DNA of 55,154 nt, taken from positions 1 to 55,154 of the forward strand of contig CAMWMR010000018.1 of the NCBI GenBank assembly GCA_947175425.1, in the 5' to 3' direction. Under the pieces are notes generated by a model. That model searched no databases and had not been told where the DNA came from. It was given only the letters and a program-made list of their open reading frames with translations. Position numbers and translations under genes: made by a program. Shown piece after piece: positions 45,920-55,154 of the stretch. Source of the stretch: an uncultured Porphyromonadaceae bacterium (GTDB taxonomy: Bacteria; Bacteroidota; Bacteroidia; Bacteroidales; Muribaculaceae). Positions within the stretch are counted from its first letter, which is position 1; the number at the start of each line of letters is the position of its first letter.

Positions 45920-46951
45920 TTAGAATCTCCAGCCTATTTTTGTTTCAAGACTAAATAGCCCATTTGCCAATGTTGATTCCGAATAGATGAATCCTACGTC
46001 CCCACGAGCAACCGCTCCTATAAACCAGCGATTGTGATTCCAGACCGCAGACGCATTCAATCTATAATTCATCCGGAATGAGTAACCCTTATCTTCACTA
46101 TTTAGAAGGCCATAATGCAAGCTCGGTATTACCAACCCCGTTACTCCAAATGTGAACTTTTTACGGACTACCCAGTTATGGCCATATCCACCGCTAAGCC
46201 CTATATTGTAGCCGTCTGAATTATAGTCTCTACCCTTCCACTTTTCAGGAAGCCAATCTTGCATATCTTCTGGTAATTTACTAAAATCGAAATGTAGTTT
46301 TTGTGATTGATATGTAACTCCAACCATAAAGGACCCCTGACTCCTCTTTTGAATCTTACCAAATGAAAATGCAGCCTGATTAGAATACCTATGGTGATTA
46401 AAGTAATAAGTTAAGTCTATTCCCCATGTTGATGATTTAACTCCCGGAAAAGGTATCTCGTCAATAAGTTTTTTGTCAATATATTTGATATTCATACCAT
46501 CATCATTTTTTATTGAATAATAGCGTCCCGAAAGCAAAGCACTTGAAAACTCAAAACTGAATCTGGATTTAGACCTGTCTTTGCCACTTCCACCGAATAT
46601 TTTATTCACATTGATGTCATACCCTATCGACACTGCCATAAATTGAACATCTGCGCCAATAGATGTACAGAATGGTGATAGCATACCCATTTGATGATTC
46701 CCATCAAAGTAAAAACCATTAAAATCCGTCCAACTGCTTGCTCTAAACTTTAGGTTCCATCTGTATCCTGTTGGACATACATAAGCCGTGTCAATTTCAT
46801 TGAAAAATTTGTCAGTGAAGCGATAAGCCGAAACACAGAAATTTAGGAAACGGCCCTTTGATGCGATTGTATCAAGGTCAAATGACAAAGCATAACTTGC
46901 ATTAGTGCAAGCTATAACTATAAGAACCATGAACCACAAACGTTTAATCAT
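45920..46951 (-). CDS. DUF4421 outer-membrane barrel-like protein
   Basis: 343 residues from ATG 46951 (MIKRLWFMVLIVIACTNASYA signal peptide); an ATG at 46987 would place extra residues before the signal. Strands alternate throughout (FNGFYFDGNHQMGM, AAFSFGKIQKRSQGSFMVGVTYQS), ending KIGWRF, typical of outer-membrane barrels. It matches the DUF4421 family of Bacteroidota. Function is unknown. It follows the esterase gene by 72 bases containing a hairpin, and base use is AT-rich like its neighbours. Confidence 0.75.
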   Translation of the reverse strand: MIKRLWFMVLIVIACTNASYALSFDLDTIASKGRFLNFCVSAYRFTDKFFNEIDTAYVCPTGYRWNLKFRASSWTDFNGFYFDGNHQMGMLSPFCTSIGADVQFMAVSIGYDINVNKIFGGSGKDRSKSRFSFEFSSALLSGRYYSIKNDDGMNIKYIDKKLIDEIPFPGVKSSTWGIDLTYYFNHHRYSNQAAFSFGKIQKRSQGSFMVGVTYQSQKLHFDFSKLPEDMQDWLPEKWKGRDYNSDGYNIGLSGGYGHNWVVRKKFTFGVTGLVIPSLHYGLLNSEDKGYSFRMNYRLNASAVWNHNRWFIGAVARGDVGFIYSESTLANGLFSLETKIGWRF

Positions 46952-46990
46952 TGTATTACGATATATATTTTCTTGAAATAACGGCATAAA

Positions 46991-47014
46991 TTTTGCCGCC
47001 CTAAGGCGGCAAAA
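46991..47014. other. perfect 10-base-pair hairpin between esterase and DUF4421 genes
   Basis: TTTTGCCGCC (46991-47000), loop CTAA, GGCGGCAAAA (47005-47014). It is symmetric on both strands and lacks a T run, so it may limit rather than stop transcription from the esterase into DUF4421, or protect the mRNA. Confidence 0.55.
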
Positions 47015-47023
47015 TAAACATCG

Positions 47024-49130
<2,107 letters not shown>

Positions 49131-49132
49131 AA

Positions 49133-51193
49133 TCAAAACTTAATTGTATATGAAACAGAAGGCACAATGCCGAATAGTGATTGCTGCACGGCTCGTGTGC
49201 CCGATGGTTTTGAAGAATCGTCCTCAAAATATATTACAAACGGGCTATAATGAGCATATGCATTGAAAACACCAAACGTAATTATTGACGTAAACCGTTT
49301 TCCCTCTTTGGTATATGATGCAGACAAATCCAAGCGATGTGATGATGGTGTTTTATATGAATTTCTTGCCGTAAAATAGTAACATGTTTCACCTCCGAGA
49401 ACATATTTCTCATCCGGAGCAGTCAAAGGTCTTCCAGATGAGTAGGTCCAAGAAAGCGAGGCATTCCAACGGTGATTAAATTTTACAATGCCGACAAATG
49501 AAAAATCATTACGTCTATCATTTGATGCTTTATACCATTGTCCATTATTTATTCCGGGAATACGTGTATCTGTCTTTGACAGAGTGTAAGCAATCCAGCC
49601 TGTAAATATGCCGATATTTTTACGGAGCATTAACTCCATACCATAGCTTCGCCCTTTACCACAAAGAATTAGGCTTTCAAGGTTTATCCGAGAAAACATA
49701 GTTACTCCATCTTTATAGTCATACACTCCGTCCATAGTTTTATAATAGCCTTCGCAACACCAATCCCAACCACCATCAGAAGTCATACCTGCATAGCCAA
49801 CAGAATACTGTGTTGTCACTTCCGGTTTTGTGAAGGCTGACGCGAGGGCATATCTATCAAACGGGAATGTCGTAGTTGTTGACCTAACTCCGTGAATATC
49901 TTGAGTCGATATAGAAGCTCCAACCTTAATGTTATGATTGTCGTTAAGATTGATTTTTACACTTCCGCGGGGCTCAACATGGAGATATGTTTTAGATGAA
50001 AAGTCCGGTGCAGATTCATTCAAACCTATAAATTCATGAAATCGGTTACCGGATAGTGTTGTGTAGCAAGACAAGCGTGTTCCGAATGACACTGACAACA
50101 ACGAAGAAAATCCTCCTTCATAACCGAGCCATATGGCATTTGACCAGCCAGAACGTATTTCGAGTTGACGGGAATTACTTATCTTCATATCACCGGACTT
50201 CACACGAATAAGTTCTGATCTAATACCAAATTCAAGAAGATTATTGTCAGAAATACTGTAAGAAATCTTTTCGTTTGCTGAATAAGACTGTATATATTCA
50301 TTCAACTTTTGATTGGCATCCATTATGTTCATTCCCATTTCTGTAGTATAATTAGTAACGGCACCGGTGGTTAAGAATCTCCAACCACTTTTTTGGATCG
50401 ACCAATTTATACTTCCGGAGATATTACCCCAACGCATATCCATAAGGTCGGATATAGCCAGATTGTCTTTTGATGCAAAGAATGAAATATCCAAATGATT
50501 GCCAGCGGCAACGTTGTACCTTATCTTGGCATTAACATCAAAAAAGTTCATAATCGTGGACTTGTATTCGGGTACCATCTTTAGAAATAAATCCACATAA
50601 GATCTACGAGCAGATAATGCGAATGATAGCTTATCTTTAACGATAGGTCCATCCGCTGATACTTTTGCGTTTAAGAAACCAAGAGTTCCGGAGAAATGGT
50701 ATTTGTTTATATCTCCCGGTCTCATATATGTTTCAAGGACGGATGAAGACGCACCGCCAAAGTTCAGCGGAATTGGACCTTTGTGCAATACGGCACGACT
50801 CATGGCATCGTCATTAAATGTTGAGAAAATGCCCATAAGGTGAGCCGGATTATAAAGTGTCATGCCATCCAACGTTACAAGATTTTGGTAGGCATTTCCT
50901 CCTCTGACCTCAAATCCACCTGCGCCGTCAGCCTCTCCATGAACACCTGGCAAAAGTGTAATTGACTTTATTATATCCATTTCACCAAACATTTTTGGCG
51001 CCATAGATAATTTTGTCAGTTCAAGAGTCTCACTTCCAAGGCGAGCATTAGCAATACGATTTCGAGCCGACTGATCCGTGACAACAACTTCCTGAAGAAT
51101 ATGGGTTTGCATAGAATCTATCGACTCTTGTGCATGGCATTCCATACCAAACACGCAAATCATAGTAATAATATATGCCCTCAGCCAACTCAT
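49133..51193 (-). CDS. TonB-dependent receptor (DUF4249-partnered)
   Basis: 686 residues. Signal peptide MSWLRAYIITMICVFGMECHA; TonB-box-like LQEVVVTDQSARNR; plug domain with MDIIKSITLLPGVHGEADG, FEVRGGNAYQNLVTLDGM and HKGPIPLNFGGASSSVLETY; then a 22-strand barrel ending VSYTIKF. It lacks both the carboxypeptidase-like N-terminal domain and a SusD partner, so a glycan PUL is unlikely. It lies 30 bases downstream of the MMPL fusion gene and is probably in the same transcript. The substrate is unknown. Confidence 0.88.
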   Translation of the reverse strand: MSWLRAYIITMICVFGMECHAQESIDSMQTHILQEVVVTDQSARNRIANARLGSETLELTKLSMAPKMFGEMDIIKSITLLPGVHGEADGAGGFEVRGGNAYQNLVTLDGMTLYNPAHLMGIFSTFNDDAMSRAVLHKGPIPLNFGGASSSVLETYMRPGDINKYHFSGTLGFLNAKVSADGPIVKDKLSFALSARRSYVDLFLKMVPEYKSTIMNFFDVNAKIRYNVAAGNHLDISFFASKDNLAISDLMDMRWGNISGSINWSIQKSGWRFLTTGAVTNYTTEMGMNIMDANQKLNEYIQSYSANEKISYSISDNNLLEFGIRSELIRVKSGDMKISNSRQLEIRSGWSNAIWLGYEGGFSSLLSVSFGTRLSCYTTLSGNRFHEFIGLNESAPDFSSKTYLHVEPRGSVKINLNDNHNIKVGASISTQDIHGVRSTTTTFPFDRYALASAFTKPEVTTQYSVGYAGMTSDGGWDWCCEGYYKTMDGVYDYKDGVTMFSRINLESLILCGKGRSYGMELMLRKNIGIFTGWIAYTLSKTDTRIPGINNGQWYKASNDRRNDFSFVGIVKFNHRWNASLSWTYSSGRPLTAPDEKYVLGGETCYYFTARNSYKTPSSHRLDLSASYTKEGKRFTSIITFGVFNAYAHYSPFVIYFEDDSSKPSGTRAVQQSLFGIVPSVSYTIKF

Positions 51194-51223
51194 ATACTAA
51201 ACTTATTATTGTCAATCCACTGA

Positions 51224-54200
51224 TTAAATTAGTATAATTTCAGCACCGGGAGTAATTTCAGAATAAATATTTCCCGAATCAGTCACTATAAAAGTATTCA
51301 TAGTCGCCAGATTGATATTCTGAGCATCCTCGTCGTTGATGATTTTGACATTTCTTGCAAAATCTTGAATACATCCCTCTAAAACCTCTCGAAAATCTAT
51401 TGATTTAATATTACAATAGATTTCTCTTTCGGGATACATCAGTCCGAGCATTATCGCCAGTTCTCCCATCCCTGCGCAATCAATTACCATGCACGGATTA
51501 GTGTTTTTGATACCCTGAATACTCGTGGCGTACTTTCTAAAAGCTTTAAGGGTTTTTCGTGCCGCGACCTCTATAGCTCGACCTTTATATATATATCGTT
51601 CATGGACAATCGGGATTAGTTCATCAACTGTCGAAACAAGTTTGTGAATGCGAATTATTTGCTCTTTATAATTACATCGCAACGACTTTGCCTGATCAGA
51701 CAAATCACCTATGGCTTTGAGTTCTGATATAGATATTCGTTTGCCTACTTCAATAAACATTGTTCCGCCATTTGACAATGCCGAACCCTTGGGCATTATT
51801 TGTAAAATGCCATTGAAATATACGGGTACAATATCCAGATTAAGTGCATTCGCAATATAGAACGCGCCCTTATGAAATCTTTTAATGCTTATTTCGCCTG
51901 CCTCAGGACGAACTCCTTCCGGGAATATTGCAATACTGAAACCTTCGTTGATTAAAGGACGGAGTCTTTCGGTAATATTACTACTGCCTTCGGTTACAGT
52001 AAAGAAATTACTCCACTTAAAGATTGTTCCAACTATCGGATTCAATTTTATATGTTCGTTGGCCAAAAGAACAACTTTGGGAGTTACAAACATCATGCAA
52101 AAAGAGTCAAGGATTGACTGATGATTACAGATGATAACAGCCGGCTTTTCAAAGTTTTCTTTGCTATCATTCTTATACATAAGATGTATGCCGGGCATTC
52201 TCTTAATATCGAATCTGAAGACCGAACAGTTATACCGGTGGAACAAATTCCTTTTCTTTGGCGTAGGCTTAGTAAGGACAAACAGGAAGAAACCCAAGAT
52301 ATAAGTACTTATAAGCTGAATAAAGAAAACCGTTGCGCAGAACGCTGTATACAAAATCTTCTTTAGAGTTATTGGGCGATAACGTAATTCACCCTTGCGT
52401 TGAATCAACCATTTGAATATCAGCGGAGGGAATAGATAAGCCATCAATACCACTGACAACATTCCTACTACTGTTACCTCTCCCAAAGAACGTAAAGCCG
52501 GATGTTTTGCAAACAACAATGTTCCGATACCAATAAACATTATAAGGGCAGAGACCACAATACTATTCTTATATGATGCCAACAACTTCTTTCGATACGC
52601 GAACTCATAGGACAATCCTTCAGTCATGAATATCGTGTAGTCATCACCTTGACCAAATATAAAGGTGGCAAGAATGACATTCACAATATTAAATTTGATA
52701 CCTAAGATTCCCATTATTCCTAATATCCAAATCCAGCTGAAAGCCATCGGAATAAAAGATACAATTGCTAATTCTATACTGCCCAAAGAAATCCAAAGAA
52801 AAATGAATACAATACATCCACAAGCAATTCCAATGTAATTGAAATCATTTGAAAGAGTATCTGCGATTGACCCATTCATGCTTTTAACATCGAAAAAAAG
52901 TCCTCCAAATTCCTTATTCTGCGAGAGTTTATCTTTAACGTAATCCACAGAGTTCTCCGGGACAGAAATCACTTGAACAAGTGATTTTCGTTCCTTTTTA
53001 TTGTCTTCACTCAAACTACCCACGAATACTGTTGCTATAAAGTCTTTGAAATAATCAAAGTCTTGGACTTCATAATCTGAGTTAACAATATCCTCAAAAG
53101 AAGAAAATGCCTCCGTGCTGAATCCATATTTTTTAGCAGCTTCCGGTAGCTCTTTTTCAAAAAGCGTACTATACTTTTCTACAAAAGCATTCCACTTGCC
53201 AATTCTCTTTAGTTGCTCATTCTTTGATACCAAGAATGTGGATACATTGTTTTGCTCAGCAGCATAACCATCTGATACAAGAGATTCAACGCATCCGCGA
53301 ATAATTTCATTTTGAATCAAGGCATCATCCCAATTATCACCCGAACTAACTATATACAAATTTTCTGTTTTATCTGATGTATTCAGAAGGCCTTGAAAAT
53401 AAGATAAATCAGATTTTTGCTCATCTGTCATATAGTTGATATTTCTCATATCGGAATCAAATTCGGTCTTGAGACTAAAATAGCCAAAAACAACAGTAAG
53501 AGCCAACACGCACCACACGAACCATTTGCTGTTTTCTATTGATACTCCTGCCAATTTTGTAATGAGCAGAGGCTCCTTTTCAACTTTACTTCCGGGCTTT
53601 CTTGTCTTTACCGCATGAGGAAGGAACAATAGAACAAAGAATATAGTCCCTATCAAAAGTAACGAACTGAACAAACCCAAATCGTGAAGTGCCGGAGAAT
53701 TAAGAGGCACTAAACATAAGAAGGCGCCTACAGTTGTGACGTTACCGACAACAAGAGGGGATATTATCTCTTTGAGGGCTGCTCGCGGATTATCGCTCTC
53801 TTTAAGATGGTCAATTAGGTGAAGCGGATAGTTAACTGCAATTCCCAATATTACAGACGCTATACCAATAACTATGATGGACACTGAATCATAGTAAAGT
53901 GCTATTGCTCCCATTGCGAAAAGCCAGCCCCAACCGACAGATAAGACTATCAGTAAAATGTTTCTTAGATTACGGAATACATAAATCAGCAAGACTAAGA
54001 TAAGAAAACCGGCAATGCAAACAGCCAAAATACTATCTGTCTTAATCTGGTTTGCATTAGCTACTGCTATAACTGGTCCTCCAATAATATGAATATCCAA
54101 GTTGCCATTGATTGCCTCTGTCTCAGCCTTTGCATTGCCAAGCATTGCTACAAGAGAAGCATTGTTTTCTGACTCATGAGCACCGAATGCCGATTCTAAG

Positions 54201-54847
54201 ATCACTATAGCTTTCTTGCTATCCGGTGATAAAATATATCCATCGTATATTTCAAATTCAATGGACATTCCCGCTTGTTTTAATCGTCCAAGTATTGGAG
54301 AGAACAGATTTAAGGGATCTCGGGAAATATTAGAGACTAACACATTGGATGACGGGAATAGCAGAAGTTGTTTGTCCTCCGAAATCTGGGACTCCACATA
54401 AGTTGGGTCACTCAACAAGCTGTCAATCCTTTCATAATCCCTGTCAGTAAGATAGTATGGGACGTTGGCATATACTTCATCCGCCATACCAAGCATTTTA
54501 TCCATATCTATCTCTTTCATTATATCCTTTATATAATGAAGTGAATCATTAATTTCAACCTTCTCAGCAAAGGTTTCAACTCCATCTGCCAGTTCTTGAG
54601 GATTGACGTTGACTGTATCTTTTGTAGAAATTATTGCATATATCTTATTGGCACCTGAAACATCCTGATAAACAGACAACGCAGTCTGATTCTTCTCGTC
54701 AAGAGGTAAAAAATCTGATATATCTTCCTTGTACGATAGTGAAAGTATTGATATGACAAGTGCAGTTGTCAATATGAGGAATAATCCCCATGCCAACAAT
54801 GGAGCCCTTCTGAACAGGTCGTATATAGATAGAAGAATTTTATTCAT
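51224..54847 (-). CDS. MMPL/RND exporter fused to PlsC-like acyltransferase and short Rossmann domain
   Basis: 1207 residues. Residues 1 to about 850 form an MMPL-type RND exporter (about 12 membrane helices, two periplasmic parts), with helix-rich segments such as IIVIGIASVILGIAVNYP and the second-half GQGDDYTIFMTEGL. A lysophospholipid acyltransferase domain follows: CNHQSILDSF with H909 and D914, and FPEGVRPEAG with E977. The last ~100 residues contain CMVIDCAGMGELAIMLGL, a glycine-rich strand-loop-helix like a shortened methyltransferase fold. Such exporters move acylated lipids or aryl polyenes across the inner membrane. The start overlaps the upstream gene stop (ATGA). The joining of the three activities in one chain is the striking feature. 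Confidence 0.82.
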   Translation of the reverse strand: MNKILLSIYDLFRRAPLLAWGLFLILTTALVISILSLSYKEDISDFLPLDEKNQTALSVYQDVSGANKIYAIISTKDTVNVNPQELADGVETFAEKVEINDSLHYIKDIMKEIDMDKMLGMADEVYANVPYYLTDRDYERIDSLLSDPTYVESQISEDKQLLLFPSSNVLVSNISRDPLNLFSPILGRLKQAGMSIEFEIYDGYILSPDSKKAIVILESAFGAHESENNASLVAMLGNAKAETEAINGNLDIHIIGGPVIAVANANQIKTDSILAVCIAGFLILVLLIYVFRNLRNILLIVLSVGWGWLFAMGAIALYYDSVSIIVIGIASVILGIAVNYPLHLIDHLKESDNPRAALKEIISPLVVGNVTTVGAFLCLVPLNSPALHDLGLFSSLLLIGTIFFVLLFLPHAVKTRKPGSKVEKEPLLITKLAGVSIENSKWFVWCVLALTVVFGYFSLKTEFDSDMRNINYMTDEQKSDLSYFQGLLNTSDKTENLYIVSSGDNWDDALIQNEIIRGCVESLVSDGYAAEQNNVSTFLVSKNEQLKRIGKWNAFVEKYSTLFEKELPEAAKKYGFSTEAFSSFEDIVNSDYEVQDFDYFKDFIATVFVGSLSEDNKKERKSLVQVISVPENSVDYVKDKLSQNKEFGGLFFDVKSMNGSIADTLSNDFNYIGIACGCIVFIFLWISLGSIELAIVSFIPMAFSWIWILGIMGILGIKFNIVNVILATFIFGQGDDYTIFMTEGLSYEFAYRKKLLASYKNSIVVSALIMFIGIGTLLFAKHPALRSLGEVTVVGMLSVVLMAYLFPPLIFKWLIQRKGELRYRPITLKKILYTAFCATVFFIQLISTYILGFFLFVLTKPTPKKRNLFHRYNCSVFRFDIKRMPGIHLMYKNDSKENFEKPAVIICNHQSILDSFCMMFVTPKVVLLANEHIKLNPIVGTIFKWSNFFTVTEGSSNITERLRPLINEGFSIAIFPEGVRPEAGEISIKRFHKGAFYIANALNLDIVPVYFNGILQIMPKGSALSNGGTMFIEVGKRISISELKAIGDLSDQAKSLRCNYKEQIIRIHKLVSTVDELIPIVHERYIYKGRAIEVAARKTLKAFRKYATSIQGIKNTNPCMVIDCAGMGELAIMLGLMYPEREIYCNIKSIDFREVLEGCIQDFARNVKIINDEDAQNINLATMNTFIVTDSGNIYSEITPGAEIILI

Positions 54848-55154
54848 TGAAAGGATATTGCATTTGTACGAGAGTTAATTGGATTGGCATAGATGCCAAG
54901 GAATATATCCATCAATACATCCACTTCACACCCTTCATAGGTTGATAATTCATTTAATCTATTACAAAAAGCTTCTTTTTGCGCAGGTGTATATCTATCA
55001 GAATAGCGCTTGGTACCATATCTTATATCAAATGCGATATAATTGTTTGGATGTAAATGATATGCTGCATTTATTCTTTTATCGATTAAGAAAGCCACGG
55101 CTTTGACATACTCTTGCTTAGTCATAGACTCAAGCAATTGTAACTCATCAATAT
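54844..55154 (-). CDS. C-terminal part of an acyltransferase/hemolysin-like protein (5' end outside window)
   Basis: The frame is open to the window edge, so only the last ~103 residues are seen. Recognisable text is FLIDKRINAAYHLHPNNYIAFD and YTPAQKEAFCNRL, ending in FLGIYANPINS. This recalls the tails of Bacteroidota hemolysin-type lysophospholipid acyltransferases, but the catalytic region is not visible, so the call is tentative. The next gene begins inside its stop codon, which ties it to the MMPL fusion. Confidence 0.5.
   Translation of the reverse strand, partial: IDELQLLESMTKQEYVKAVAFLIDKRINAAYHLHPNNYIAFDIRYGTKRYSDRYTPAQKEAFCNRLNELSTYEGCEVDVLMDIFLGIYANPINSRTNAISFQ

Overview
The window looks like a chromosomal piece of a gut-type Bacteroidales (phylum Bacteroidota), probably near Muribaculaceae. 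The evidence is: many promoters of the Bacteroidota type (TAnnTTTG at -7, sometimes TTTG about 20 bases upstream), almost no Shine-Dalgarno sequences, TonB-dependent receptors, DUF4249, DUF4421 and DUF4922 proteins, and a MurTKQ-type N-acetylmuramic acid pathway. All functions are assigned by reading motifs and family resemblance; no database search was run. No rRNA, CRISPR array, insertion sequence or prophage was seen. No gene-free stretch exceeds about 230 bases.

Layout. 1-1655: the 5' part of tRNA-Lys(CTT), then nadC and rlmH in divergent orientation. 1786-8531: a secreted amidase-like protein, a double glycosyltransferase, a DUF4922 phosphorylase-like protein and a SpoIID/LytB protein. 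8552-17587: a peptidoglycan salvage block (AmpG-like permease, NamZ/GH171 exo-muramidase, FAD/Fe-S D-lactate dehydrogenase-like protein, MurT, MurK, MurQ, SGNH hydrolase). 17596-20965: a helicase with an inserted exonuclease, engB and a 47-codon gene. 20986-24699 (minus): a THUMP-like methyltransferase, pgk and mltG. 24803-36603 (plus): a TPR/PD40 protein, floA, cstA, a PHP phosphatase, a U32 protein, a B12-binding radical SAM protein, a glycosyltransferase, a lipoprotein, pepT and miaA. 36586-43143: a beta-barrel protein, a leucine-rich repeat protein, a phosphoesterase-propeller protein (plus), and a metal-type operon (membrane protein, TonB receptor, HMA protein). 43231-45719: a nitroreductase, a second SGNH hydrolase and a macro-like protein.

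From about 45.9 kb to the end the DNA is visibly AT-richer. It carries one minus-strand gene train: the end of an acyltransferase-like gene, a 1207-residue MMPL/acyltransferase/Rossmann fusion, a TonB receptor, a DUF4249 lipoprotein, a CE1-type esterase and a DUF4421 protein. This looks like a lipid or polyene export and outer-membrane module that continues beyond the window.

How the genes work together. In the salvage block NamZ would release MurNAc from glycan ends, MurT import it, MurK phosphorylate it, and MurQ split MurNAc-6P into GlcNAc-6P and D-lactate. The dehydrogenase in the same gene train would oxidise that D-lactate. The SpoIID, amidase-like, MltG and SGNH proteins add wall-processing functions. 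The two most interesting items are the D-lactate link in the MurNAc cluster and the AT-rich train with the three-part fusion.
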